Below, piece by piece: positions 30,051 through 38,257 of a stretch of DNA of 64,000 nucleotides (its first letter is position 1; the number at the start of each line of letters is the position of its first letter). The notes under the pieces were generated by a model. That model was not told the DNA's origin and searched no databases. It saw nothing but the letters and a program-made list of their open reading frames with translations. This DNA is from Rhodocyclales bacterium (GTDB taxonomy: Bacteria; Pseudomonadota; Gammaproteobacteria; Burkholderiales; Rhodocyclaceae): contig JACRMV010000004.1 of NCBI GenBank assembly GCA_016235025.1, forward strand, positions 186,001 to 250,000. Reading direction: 5' to 3'. Made by a program: the position numbers and the translations under genes.

Positions 30051-30101
30051 GTGTCGGCAATCAAGCTGCATCGTCATGGCGACGTGCTGCCCATAGCGTG
30101 A
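30051..30101 (+). pseudogene. Remnant 5' end of a heptosyltransferase-like gene
   Basis: A GTG-initiated frame of 16 codons reads M-S-A-I-K-L-H-R-H-G-D-V-L-P-I-A then TGA. I-K-L-x-H-G-D-V-L is the conserved N-terminus of LPS heptosyltransferases; the intact gene at 33098 has V-I-K-L-R-H-H-G-D-V-L. The TGA overlaps the GTG of the next gene as in coupled operon genes. It looks like a gene reduced to its first and last codons by internal deletion. Confidence 0.5.
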
Positions 30102-31201
30102 AGCTTGCGCTCGTGCGTCAGAAGTACACGCCGTTCGGCGGCGCCGAGCGCTTCGTCGCGCGCGCGCTGGAAAGTCTTGTCGCGCGCGGCGTCGATGTCG
30201 AGATCATTGCCCGGCAGTGGACGGATGGCCCGGCGCCCGGCCGCTGCGTCGATCCGTTCTATCTCGGCCGCACCTGGCGCGACTGGGGATTTGCCCGTGC
30301 GGTGCAGAAAATCATCACCGCCGGCGACTACGATCTGGTGCAAAGCCACGAGCGGATTCCCGGCTGCCACATATACCGTGCCGGCGATGGCGTACATGCC
30401 ACCTGGCTCGAACTGCGCGGCGCTCCGGCGCCGTTTGCGCCCTGGCACCGCTATACGCTGGCGGCGGAACGCGCGCTGTTTGGCCATCCCAACCTGCGCG
30501 CGGTGATCTGCAATTCGCGCATGGTGCGGGACGATATCGCACGGCGCTTTGGCGTCGCCGCGGAAAAGCTGCATGTCATCTACAACGGCGTCGACCTGGA
30601 GCACTTCCATCCGCGCCTGCGCGAAGCGCACCGGCAGGCATGGCGAGGAAAAGTCGGCGCTGCCGACACGGCGCCAGTAGTGCTGTTCGTCGGCTCCGGC
30701 TACGCCCGCAAAGGCTTGCCGACGCTGCTCGCCGCCTTTGCCGACATGGCGCAGCGGCAGGCCGAGTTGTGGGTGGTCGGCCGCGACAAGAACGAGGCGG
30801 GGATGCAGGCGCTGGCGCAGCGGCTCGGCATCGCCGCGCGGGTACGCTTCTTCGGTGCGCAGCAGGACGTGCGACCGTTCTACGGCGCGGCCGACGTGTT
30901 CGCCCTGCCGACGCGCTACGACCCGTTCCCGAATGCCGCGCTGGAAGCGCTGGCCTGCGGCCTGCCGCTGCTTACCACTGCCACCTGCGGCGCGGCGGAA
31001 CGGGTCAGTGTCGCCAATGGCGCGGTGATCGCGGCCGGCGATGTCGCGGCGCTGGCCGTGCAACTCGATGCACTGTGTGTCCCCGGCCACGCCGCTTCGA
31101 TGCGCGAAGCGGCGCGGCAGAGTGTGCTTGATCTCGATCTGGAGCGCATGGCGCAGCGTTTGAGCGCACTGTACGACTTGCTATTGCAGTCGTCGCGATG
31201 A
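30098..31201 (+). CDS. Glycosyltransferase family 4 (WaaG-like)
   Basis: 367 residues from a GTG at 30098 that overlaps the TGA of the preceding remnant. GT-B fold signs: V-R-Q-K-Y-T-P-F-G-G-A-E-R-F at the N-terminus, typical of LPS core glucosyltransferase WaaG/RfaG relatives, and P-T-R-Y-D-P-F-P-N-A-A-L-E-A-L-A-C-G-L-P with the nucleotide-sugar binding Glu. No Shine-Dalgarno is evident, which fits coupling. A consensus copy of the dispersed repeat encodes K-V-G-A-A-D-T-A between the two Rossmann domains, just before V-V-L-F-V-G-S-G. Confidence 0.87.
   Translation: MKLALVRQKYTPFGGAERFVARALESLVARGVDVEIIARQWTDGPAPGRCVDPFYLGRTWRDWGFARAVQKIITAGDYDLVQSHERIPGCHIYRAGDGVHATWLELRGAPAPFAPWHRYTLAAERALFGHPNLRAVICNSRMVRDDIARRFGVAAEKLHVIYNGVDLEHFHPRLREAHRQAWRGKVGAADTAPVVLFVGSGYARKGLPTLLAAFADMAQRQAELWVVGRDKNEAGMQALAQRLGIAARVRFFGAQQDVRPFYGAADVFALPTRYDPFPNAALEALACGLPLLTTATCGAAERVSVANGAVIAAGDVAALAVQLDALCVPGHAASMREAARQSVLDLDLERMAQRLSALYDLLLQSSR
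30649..30675 (+). repeat. Dispersed repeat, in-frame copy in GT4 gene
   Basis: AAAAGTCGGCGCTG, CCGAC, ACGGCGCC: a full match to both conserved blocks. GGCGC and GCGCC form an inverted repeat around a 10-base centre. Confidence 0.85.
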
Positions 31202-31223
31202 CAGGCGCTGTGGCTGCGGCCGG

Positions 31224-31229
31224 TATAAT
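31224..31229 (+). promoter_or_regulatory. Candidate -10 element upstream of msbA
   Basis: TATAAT in the 115-base spacer between the GT4 gene and msbA. No good -35 is seen at 17 bases, so this is tentative. Confidence 0.4.
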
Positions 31230-31316
31230 CGCTGCTCTTTTCTTCGGTCGCGACTCCGTGTCCGTCACCGCAGCAGGCCCTGCCCCGGTGCGGCGGACGC
31301 AATCAACAACATTTCA

Positions 31317-33101
31317 ATGACCTCATCTGCCCGCCGGAGTCCTGCCACGACGCTCCATACCAGCCGTGATTTGTATCTGCGGCTGCTGGGTTATGTGCGG
31401 CCGTACTGGCGTATTTTCGTCCTCTCGATCGTGCTGATGGCAGCCTCTGCTGCCACCGAACCGGCTTTCCCGGCGCTGATGAAACCCCTGCTGGATGGTG
31501 GCTTCAGTGGCAACGCGACATACCCGCCGTGGCTGTTGCCGCTGCTCATTGTCGGCATTTTCCTGCTGCGCGGCACACTCGGCTTTTGCGCCGATTACGC
31601 CATGTCATGGGTTTCGAACAAGATTGTGCTCGATCTGCGCAACGACATGTTCAAGCGGCTGGTACAGCTGCCGACGGATTTTTTTGACAACCAGTCCTCC
31701 GGCACCGTGATGTCGCGCATCGCCTACGACGTGATGGGTGTTACCAGCGCAGCGACCAACGTGGTGACTACGTTGATCAAGGATTCCCTCGCCGTAATCG
31801 GCCTGCTGGCTTGGATGTTCTGGCTCAACTGGCAACTTTCTCTGCTCGCGTTATTGCTGATTCCTGTCGTTGCCCTGATTGTGCGCACTTTCAGTTCACG
31901 CTTGCGTGCCACCAGCCGCGCCGTGCAGCGGGCGATGGGCGAGATCATGCATGTGCTGGAAGAGAGCATCGAGGCGCACAAGGTGGTGAAGATTTTCGGT
32001 GGCCAGTCGTATGAAATTCGTCGTTTCGCTGCGGCCAGCAGCCAGCAGCGCGGTCAGGCGATGCGCCAGACGATCGCCGCTGCTGCGCTTGGCCCCATCG
32101 TTCAGGTATTCGCCGCGATCGTGCTGGCGATCATCATTACCATCGCCATGCGCCAGTCCGTCGCCGGAGGCACGACCGTCGGCGACTTCGTCTCCTTTAT
32201 CACCGCCATGCTGATGCTGCTGGCGCCGCTGAAACGCCTTACCGACATCAATGCTCCGTTGCAACGTGGGCTGGCGGCGGCCGAGAGCGTGTTCGACCTG
32301 ATTGACGAAGTGCCGGAGGACGATCGCGGCACGGTGGAACTGGGTCGAGCGCAGGGACATGTTGAATTTCGCAACATCCATTTGCGTTACCCAGATGCCG
32401 CGCGCGATGCCCTGATCGACGTTGATCTTGCCATTCCTGCAGGGCAGACGGTTGCCCTGGTCGGCGCCTCGGGGAGCGGCAAGACCTCGCTGGCCAACCT
32501 GTTGCCGCGCTTCTATCGTCCGACCTCAGGCGCTATCCTGATCGACGGCCATCCGCTCGAAACCCTGACGCTGGCCTCGCTGCGCGCCAACATCGCACTG
32601 GTGTCGCAGGACGTGGTGCTGTTCAATGACACGGTGGCAGCCAATATCGCCTATGGCCTCGGCGAGGTGCCGCGTGAGCGACTGCTCGAGGCCGCCCGCG
32701 CCGCTCATGCGCTGGAATTCATCGAGGCGATGCCGCAAGGCTTCGAGACGCTGATTGGCGAGAATGGCGTCAAGCTCTCCGGCGGCCAGCGCCAGCGGCT
32801 GGCGATTGCACGTGCCATTTTGAAGAATGCGCCGATCCTGATTCTGGATGAGGCCACCTCGGCGCTCGACACCGAATCGGAACGTCATGTCCAGGCCGCG
32901 CTCGACACACTGATGAAAAACCGCACCACGCTGGTTGTCGCGCATCGCTTGTCCACCATTGAGCATGCCGATCGCATTGTTGTACTGGAAGCCGGGCATA
33001 TCATCGAGGAAGGTCGTCATGCCGAGCTGCTGGTGCAGGAGGGAACCTATGCCAACTTCTACCGCATGCAACGGTCTAGCGAGGCGCAGCGCACGTCGTG
33101 A
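31317..33101 (+). CDS. msbA: Lipid A export ATP-binding/permease protein MsbA
   Basis: Inner-membrane flippase moving core-lipid A across the membrane. 594 residues: six membrane segments in the N-terminal ~320, then an ABC domain with Walker A GASGSGKT, signature LSGGQRQRLAIARA, Walker B ILILDEATSALD and an H-loop V-A-H-R-L. The stop overlaps the heptosyltransferase start (GTGA), and other LPS genes surround it, which favours MsbA over a general exporter. Confidence 0.93.
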   Translation: MTSSARRSPATTLHTSRDLYLRLLGYVRPYWRIFVLSIVLMAASAATEPAFPALMKPLLDGGFSGNATYPPWLLPLLIVGIFLLRGTLGFCADYAMSWVSNKIVLDLRNDMFKRLVQLPTDFFDNQSSGTVMSRIAYDVMGVTSAATNVVTTLIKDSLAVIGLLAWMFWLNWQLSLLALLLIPVVALIVRTFSSRLRATSRAVQRAMGEIMHVLEESIEAHKVVKIFGGQSYEIRRFAAASSQQRGQAMRQTIAAAALGPIVQVFAAIVLAIIITIAMRQSVAGGTTVGDFVSFITAMLMLLAPLKRLTDINAPLQRGLAAAESVFDLIDEVPEDDRGTVELGRAQGHVEFRNIHLRYPDAARDALIDVDLAIPAGQTVALVGASGSGKTSLANLLPRFYRPTSGAILIDGHPLETLTLASLRANIALVSQDVVLFNDTVAANIAYGLGEVPRERLLEAARAAHALEFIEAMPQGFETLIGENGVKLSGGQRQRLAIARAILKNAPILILDEATSALDTESERHVQAALDTLMKNRTTLVVAHRLSTIEHADRIVVLEAGHIIEEGRHAELLVQEGTYANFYRMQRSSEAQRTS

Positions 33102-34204
33102 ATCTTCTTCATACCGAGTCTTTACGCACCTTCGACACCACGCTCCTGAGCCGTGCGCTAGTCATTAAGCTCCGCCATCATGGCGACGTTCTCCTGGCTT
33201 CCCCGGTGCTGTCGGCCCTTAAGCGCGTGGCGCCGCAATGCGAGGTTGATGCGCTGGTGTATGCCGATACTGCGGCAATGCTGGAGGGGCACCCGGCTTT
33301 GTCCCAACTCCATTGGATTGACCGCGACTGGAAGCGCTCCGGACTCTTTCGCCAAATGGCTGCCGAACGTAATTTGCTGCGCCGGCTGCTTGCGCGGCGC
33401 TACGATCTGGTCGTGCATCTGACCGACCATCCGCGCGGCGCGTGGCTGACGCGCCTGATCAAGCCGACATGGTCCGTGGCGCCGGAATCCGCGCTGCGCT
33501 GGTGGTGGCGCAACAGTTTTCGCACCTTCTACCGTCACCCGATCGGTCGCTCACGGCATACCATCGAAGTTAATCTGGATGCCTTGCGGCGGCTCGGAAT
33601 TCAACCCGCCGCTGGCGATAAAGCTCTGCGGCTGGTGGCGGGTGCTGCTGCCGAAGCGAGGATTGACGATCTATTTACCCACTTTGACTTGACTGCGGGG
33701 AGCTACATTCATATCCATCCCGGGTCGCGCTGGCTGTTCAAGTGCTGGCCTGCCGCCAGCGTCGCGCAGCTTGCGGATGCGCTGGCCGCGAAGGGTTTCA
33801 GGATCGTCTTGACTGCGGCGCCCGGCGCGTCGGAAGGCAGAATCATTGAGGCCGTGCGAAAGTCGATGAATGCAGCGGTGATTGACTTGGCCGGACAGCT
33901 AAACCTCAAGGAACTCGCTGCACTGACGGCCCGGGCACGGTTGTTTGTGGGCGTGGATTCGGCGCCGATGCATATCGCCGCAGCAATGGGTACGCCAGTG
34001 GTAGCCTTGTTCGGCCCTACTGACGACATCGCGTGGGCGCCCTGGTCGGCGGTAGCGCGGGTGGTGACCAGCGGGCAGCATCCGTGCCGCCCCTGCGGGC
34101 TCGACGGTTGCGGCGGCAGCAAGGTCAGCGAGTGTTTGACGCAGCTGCCGGTTGCCCAGGTGCTTGCCGCCTGCAACGAGCTTCTGGCAGGAGGCTGGCG
34201 GTGA
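33098..34204 (+). CDS. LPS heptosyltransferase (WaaQ / heptosyltransferase III type)
   Basis: 368 residues of the GT9 family. The N-terminus V-I-K-L-R-H-H-G-D-V-L-L-A-S-P-V, H-I-H-P-G-S-R-W-L-F-K-C-W-P in the middle and the C-terminal F-V-G-V-D-S-A-P-M-H-I-A-A-A-M-G-T-P are the GT9 acceptor and ADP-heptose binding segments. The W-x-x-K-x-W and C-R-P-C-G elements match the WaaQ-like group. GTG start at 33098 overlapping the msbA stop. Adds heptose to the LPS inner core by family inference. Confidence 0.88.
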   Translation: MNLLHTESLRTFDTTLLSRALVIKLRHHGDVLLASPVLSALKRVAPQCEVDALVYADTAAMLEGHPALSQLHWIDRDWKRSGLFRQMAAERNLLRRLLARRYDLVVHLTDHPRGAWLTRLIKPTWSVAPESALRWWWRNSFRTFYRHPIGRSRHTIEVNLDALRRLGIQPAAGDKALRLVAGAAAEARIDDLFTHFDLTAGSYIHIHPGSRWLFKCWPAASVAQLADALAAKGFRIVLTAAPGASEGRIIEAVRKSMNAAVIDLAGQLNLKELAALTARARLFVGVDSAPMHIAAAMGTPVVALFGPTDDIAWAPWSAVARVVTSGQHPCRPCGLDGCGGSKVSECLTQLPVAQVLAACNELLAGGWR

Positions 34205-34281
34205 GTTCGTGTGACTGGCGTCACTGTTACTGCTCACATGTGTTGTGTGTGCTTTGCACAAAATTCTGGTGAGAACACTGA

Positions 34282-35397
34282 ATGAAGATTCTGCATACAG
34301 AGGCCTCCTGCGGCTGGGGAGGGCAGGAGATACGAATTCTTTCCGAAGCCAGCGGCCTGCGCGACCGTGGCCACGAGGTGACCTTGGTCTGCCCTCGGGA
34401 GGCGCGAATCTTCGAAGAGGCAGGCAAGCTGAGTCTCTCCGTGCAGGCGCTGCCTATCGCACGCAAGTCGATTGTCGGCTGGCGTGCCCTGCGGGATTTC
34501 CTCAGGCAGACGCCGGTCGATGTAATCAATACGCACAGCTCCACCGATAGCTGGCTGGCGGCACTGGCCTGCACCGCCTTGCGCGCCGCCCCTCCGTTGG
34601 TGCGTACGCGCCACATCTCGGCGCCCATTTCCAGCAGCTGGACGACCTGCTGGCTGTACTCCCGCGCCAGCGCGCATATCGCCACCACCGGCGAGGCGTT
34701 GCGGCGCGATGTCATCGCGGCAACCGGGATTGCACCGGAGCGGGTCACCTCGGTTCCCACCGGGATCGATACGGAAAGGTATGTGCCCGGTAATCGGCTG
34801 GCCGCGCGCCGCCTGCTTGGTTTGGACGAGTCAGCGCCTATCGTGGGCATCGTGGCCACGCTCAGGAGCTGGAAGGGACACCGCTATCTGGTGGATGCGG
34901 TAGCCCGCCTGGCGCCCGAGGTTCGTTTGGTGATTGTCGGCGATGGGCCCCAGAATGAAGCCTTGCGGACGCAGATCGCAACTATTGATCAGCCGGATCG
35001 ATTTCTGATGGCGGGTAACCGGGAGGATGTGCAGAACTGGTTGCAGGCTTTCGATCTTTTCGTTTTACCTTCCTATGCCAATGAAGGCGTGCCCCAGGCG
35101 CTGATGCAGGCCATGGCGGCGGGTTTGCCCTGCATCACCACGCAGGTGGGCGCCATCGGCGAATTGGCGCGTGATGAAGACACAGCGCTTGTTGTCAAAC
35201 CGCAGGACACAGGGGCGCTGGTGAATGCGATTGAACGGTTGCTCCACGATTCCACTCTTGCACAGTCGCTGGGTACTCGCGCCAGGCAGTTTGTGGTCGC
35301 CCACCATGGGCGGGAAGCCATGCTGGACAAGATGGAGGCGATATTTAATGCTGTTCAAACACGAGACGGCGCGGCAGAACATGCGCGGGGCAGCTAA
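34282..35397 (+). CDS. Glycosyltransferase family 4
   Basis: 371 residues beginning M-K-I-L-H-T-E-A-S-C-G-W-G-G-Q-E-I-R-I, the acceptor-side loop of GT4 enzymes, and with V-L-P-S-Y-A-N-E-G-V-P-Q-A-L-M-Q-A-M-A-A-G-L-P carrying the donor-binding Glu. The sugar is unknown. A 77-base, relatively A/T-rich spacer precedes it, so it may have its own promoter. The next gene starts 2 bases after its stop. Place in the LPS block suggests an outer-core or O-antigen step. Confidence 0.88.
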   Translation: MKILHTEASCGWGGQEIRILSEASGLRDRGHEVTLVCPREARIFEEAGKLSLSVQALPIARKSIVGWRALRDFLRQTPVDVINTHSSTDSWLAALACTALRAAPPLVRTRHISAPISSSWTTCWLYSRASAHIATTGEALRRDVIAATGIAPERVTSVPTGIDTERYVPGNRLAARRLLGLDESAPIVGIVATLRSWKGHRYLVDAVARLAPEVRLVIVGDGPQNEALRTQIATIDQPDRFLMAGNREDVQNWLQAFDLFVLPSYANEGVPQALMQAMAAGLPCITTQVGAIGELARDEDTALVVKPQDTGALVNAIERLLHDSTLAQSLGTRARQFVVAHHGREAMLDKMEAIFNAVQTRDGAAEHARGS

Positions 35398-35399
35398 TT

Positions 35400-36332
35400 T
35401 TGCGCCGCAAGAAAATTTACATCGCCAATACCTCGGGGCTGGGTAATCGTCTGGAGACTCTGGTGCTTGCCGGCATGATCGAAGACGCTCATGGTCACGC
35501 TATCTATCTGGACTGGCCGGAAACGGATTGCCTGACGATTGCCGGAACGCAGGTTGGTTCCATACCCTGGTGGGATCGTATTGGTAGCCTGAAGCTGCGC
35601 GATTTCGATCAGCGGGTATTGCAGGAACTGGGTGGAGTACGGGTCATCAATTTGCGGGGCACTTATGGTCCGCGCGAACTCCAGAAGAGTTACCTGCAGG
35701 CGACAGCAGCCAGATTGCAGCCACATCCGCACATCAGCGAGGCGATTCGGGAAACGCTGGCCCCTTACGCGCACCGTCCGGCGGTGGCGGTGCATATCCG
35801 GCGGGGTGACTTTGCGGTAGCGGGTGATACCTATGACGCTAACGCTTCCCGCCACCCCGCGCCGGCGCTCTGGTGGTACGAACATGTCATGAGCACCTAT
35901 GTTCGCCAGTTTCCGGATGTTTATTTTGTCCTTGGTTATAGCGGGGATTCAGCTACGCTGACGCAGTTGAAGAATCGTTTTGAGATTGTGACCTTGCCAC
36001 GAGTCTTCGACTATCAATCTCTTCTTCCGGGACACCTCGCAGAGGGGCATCCCGTGGTCGATATGTTCGGCCTGGCCTGCTGTAGCTCCATCGTGGCCAC
36101 GCCTACTTCCAGCTTTTCGCACTGGGCCGCCAATCTGCTTGGGGTTCGGGCCGTCGCGATACTTCCCCCGGTGCGCACGGAACGCAGCCATCCCCGTTTC
36201 GGCGTTGCCAGACTGTGGGGATCGGTGCTACTTGACTGGCGCGACGCCGCCGAACGTGGGACCGGGGTGCGGCTAATAGGTGAGAGTGAACCGCTGCCGC
36301 CGGTCGAACCTGCAATGACCCATTGGCTCTGA
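35400..36332 (+). CDS. Fucosyltransferase-like glycosyltransferase
   Basis: 310 residues from a TTG at 35400. The N-terminal S-G-L-G-N-R-L-E-T-L-V-L-A and the central V-A-V-H-I-R-R-G-D-F match the GDP-fucose-binding (H-x-R-R-x-D) motif of the GT11/GT23/GT37-like fucosyltransferase superfamily, and a late S-S-F-S-H-W-A-A segment fits the same fold. The donor sugar is inferred. Position between GT4 and O-antigen ligase suggests decoration of the LPS. The exact start and family assignment are less certain than for neighbours. Confidence 0.65.
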   Translation: MRRKKIYIANTSGLGNRLETLVLAGMIEDAHGHAIYLDWPETDCLTIAGTQVGSIPWWDRIGSLKLRDFDQRVLQELGGVRVINLRGTYGPRELQKSYLQATAARLQPHPHISEAIRETLAPYAHRPAVAVHIRRGDFAVAGDTYDANASRHPAPALWWYEHVMSTYVRQFPDVYFVLGYSGDSATLTQLKNRFEIVTLPRVFDYQSLLPGHLAEGHPVVDMFGLACCSSIVATPTSSFSHWAANLLGVRAVAILPPVRTERSHPRFGVARLWGSVLLDWRDAAERGTGVRLIGESEPLPPVEPAMTHWL

Positions 36333-36371
36333 CTTTTCACTTGATCCATCGCTTCCCGGAATATTTCACAC

Positions 36372-37601
36372 ATGCACAAGCTCTCTTCTCCGGAGTTCTA
36401 CTTCCTTGTCGCGCTGGCTTTTGTACTGCCCTTGTGGGAAGTACCCAAGACCCTGTTTTTCCTGCTCTTTGTCATTGCCTGGCTGGTGCGTGCGGGCACT
36501 GCTGCGGGATGGGGTGGCACATGGAAAATCCCGGATACCGTATTTTGTGGAATGATAGGTGCAGCCTTCGTTTCCGCGTGGGCAGCGGCGCCGCTGCCGC
36601 AGCAGTGGGGGGAGGCGCTCGACGTGACGCGCTGGGTTCTGCTGGGCTGGTTGCTGTCGCGGTCTGCGCTTTCGTCACGGCAAGTCAGCCTGCTGCTGAC
36701 CTTCGTACTCGCCGGCACCCTGCTGGCAGGAATCCACGGGATGTGGGTCTGGTGGGTAGATCCGCTGCGCTCCACATTGCAATTGAATTCAGTGGGCCAT
36801 GTCAATCATTCCGCCATCTATCTGGCGATCGCAGCTCTGGCTGCGATCGGCGGATTGTTGGCCCGGTGGCCAGACCGGTTCCGTGACGGACCGCGCACCT
36901 GCTGGCTGCTGGCTTTGGCGGCGGGTGTGTTAGTGTTTCTGGTGCTGATCGGGGACAGCCGTGCTGCCTTGCTCGCGCTCTTGGCTGGCGTTCTTGTATT
37001 GGCTGTTGGCAGTCGTCGACACTCAGGAATCCATCCAGTTAAACCGCTCATGGTTCTGCTTGTGTCGCTAGGGCTTGTGCTCTTCATGCATCCGTCTATT
37101 GTCGTGAAGACTGTTGCTTTGAGCCAGAGCGGCAACCCGCAGTCTTACCGGCTGGAATTGGCGCGGGTAGCAATTGAAGCCTGGCGTGCGCATCCGATCA
37201 CCGGTGTTGGGCCGGCCAATTTCGGTCAGGTGACGCAGCCTGTGGTTGAGGCCTGGGTGCAACAGCGCGGCGAAGTATTCACCCCATCCCGGTATCTATT
37301 TCTGAATCATTCGCACAGTCTTTATTTCAACACGCTGGCCGAACGCGGCGCTCTGGGTATCGCGGCCTTGCTGTTATTGTTGCTTGCTTGGGCACGGGCG
37401 CTATTGCGGCGGCCGGCGGTCGGCCAGACCGACGAATGGATTCGCTGGTCTGGCGCCGTAGCGGCGGGAACCGTGGTCGTGGTAGCGGGTATTTTTAACA
37501 CTACCTTGCATCATGAGCATGGCCTGCTGGCGATGCTCTTGCTTGGCCTGTGGCTAGGGCCGAGAGCGCCCGGTGACTGGGTTAAAGCGCCTGTAGTGTG
37601 A
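36372..37601 (+). CDS. O-antigen ligase (WaaL/Wzy_C family)
   Basis: 409 residues with about 11 membrane segments and the large periplasmic loop typical of Wzy_C proteins. The loop contains R-L-E-L-A-R-V-A-I-E-A-W-R-A-H-P-I-T-G-V-G-P-A-N-F and L-N-H-S-H-S-L-Y-F-N-T-L-A-E-R-G, giving the conserved Arg and His positions. WaaL joins O-antigen to lipid A-core on the periplasmic side. A polymerase role (Wzy) cannot be excluded on sequence. The 3' end overlaps the convergent methyltransferase gene by 20 bases. Confidence 0.85.
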   Translation: MHKLSSPEFYFLVALAFVLPLWEVPKTLFFLLFVIAWLVRAGTAAGWGGTWKIPDTVFCGMIGAAFVSAWAAAPLPQQWGEALDVTRWVLLGWLLSRSALSSRQVSLLLTFVLAGTLLAGIHGMWVWWVDPLRSTLQLNSVGHVNHSAIYLAIAALAAIGGLLARWPDRFRDGPRTCWLLALAAGVLVFLVLIGDSRAALLALLAGVLVLAVGSRRHSGIHPVKPLMVLLVSLGLVLFMHPSIVVKTVALSQSGNPQSYRLELARVAIEAWRAHPITGVGPANFGQVTQPVVEAWVQQRGEVFTPSRYLFLNHSHSLYFNTLAERGALGIAALLLLLLAWARALLRRPAVGQTDEWIRWSGAVAAGTVVVVAGIFNTTLHHEHGLLAMLLLGLWLGPRAPGDWVKAPVV

Positions 37602-38088
37602 CCGTAAGCGTCGATGCGCGGAAAATGAAACAGAACTTTCGCTCATAAACCTCCGGGCTGATGGCGAATAGCGCGCGCCCGACCAGCCCCATGATGCCGC
37701 CGCCAAACGACAGCCTCTTGCGGATGGTGACGAACAGCCGACCGCCAAGGTAATGCGTGTTACGTTCTTTGCAAAACATGTCGAAAGAAAAATACGACAG
37801 GTGATGCAGATGCGTGGGATCGCGCCAGGAAGAAAGTGAGGTGAAGTGCGGCGTGATGAGCGTCACGGTGCCTCCGGTCTTCAGCAGGCGGTGGATTTCC
37901 TGCATGGCTTTCGGGATGGACTCGAGGTGTTCGATCACGTTATCGAGAAGTATTTCGCTGGCGCACGCATCGGGCAGGTCGATCCCTGTTTCAATGTTGC
38001 CCACCATGTCCTGAAAGCCGGTGGGAACAAAATCGATATTGGTCCATCCGGGGATTGGTTTTTCGCCACAGCCAATGTTTAGTCGCAT
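37582..38088 (-). CDS. Class I SAM-dependent methyltransferase
   Basis: 168 residues with motif I as L-N-I-G-C-G-E-K near residue 3 and D-N-V-I-E-H-L-E for motif IV, and an H-H-L-S-Y-F-S segment typical of methyltransferase_11-like proteins in polysaccharide loci. Substrate unknown; LPS or sugar methylation is a reasonable guess from position. Compact, lacking a C-terminal extension. The 3' end overlaps waaL by 20 bases. The 169 bases between it and polA hold only small hairpins. Confidence 0.82.
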   Translation of the reverse strand: MRLNIGCGEKPIPGWTNIDFVPTGFQDMVGNIETGIDLPDACASEILLDNVIEHLESIPKAMQEIHRLLKTGGTVTLITPHFTSLSSWRDPTHLHHLSYFSFDMFCKERNTHYLGGRLFVTIRKRLSFGGGIMGLVGRALFAISPEVYERKFCFIFRASTLTVTLQAL

Positions 38089-38257
38089 ATTTTCAACGGA
38101 AGGAAGGCATGAATCGGTTGCTTTTGCCAGTCAAGCGGCCAACGTCGGCGCTTGAAACCAGCAGGCAGGGGCGAGTCTAGCAAATGGCGAACTCCGAAGC
38201 CGTGAACTGGAGGCTTCTTCGTGTAGTTTGCAACAGATCACGGGCCGCTATGCGGCA

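Noticed and set aside
38196-38256. Small hairpins (GAAGCC/GGCTTC and GCCGC-TAT-GCGGC) downstream of polA
   Set aside because: Stems of 5-6 bp without a T-run; not enough to call a terminator.
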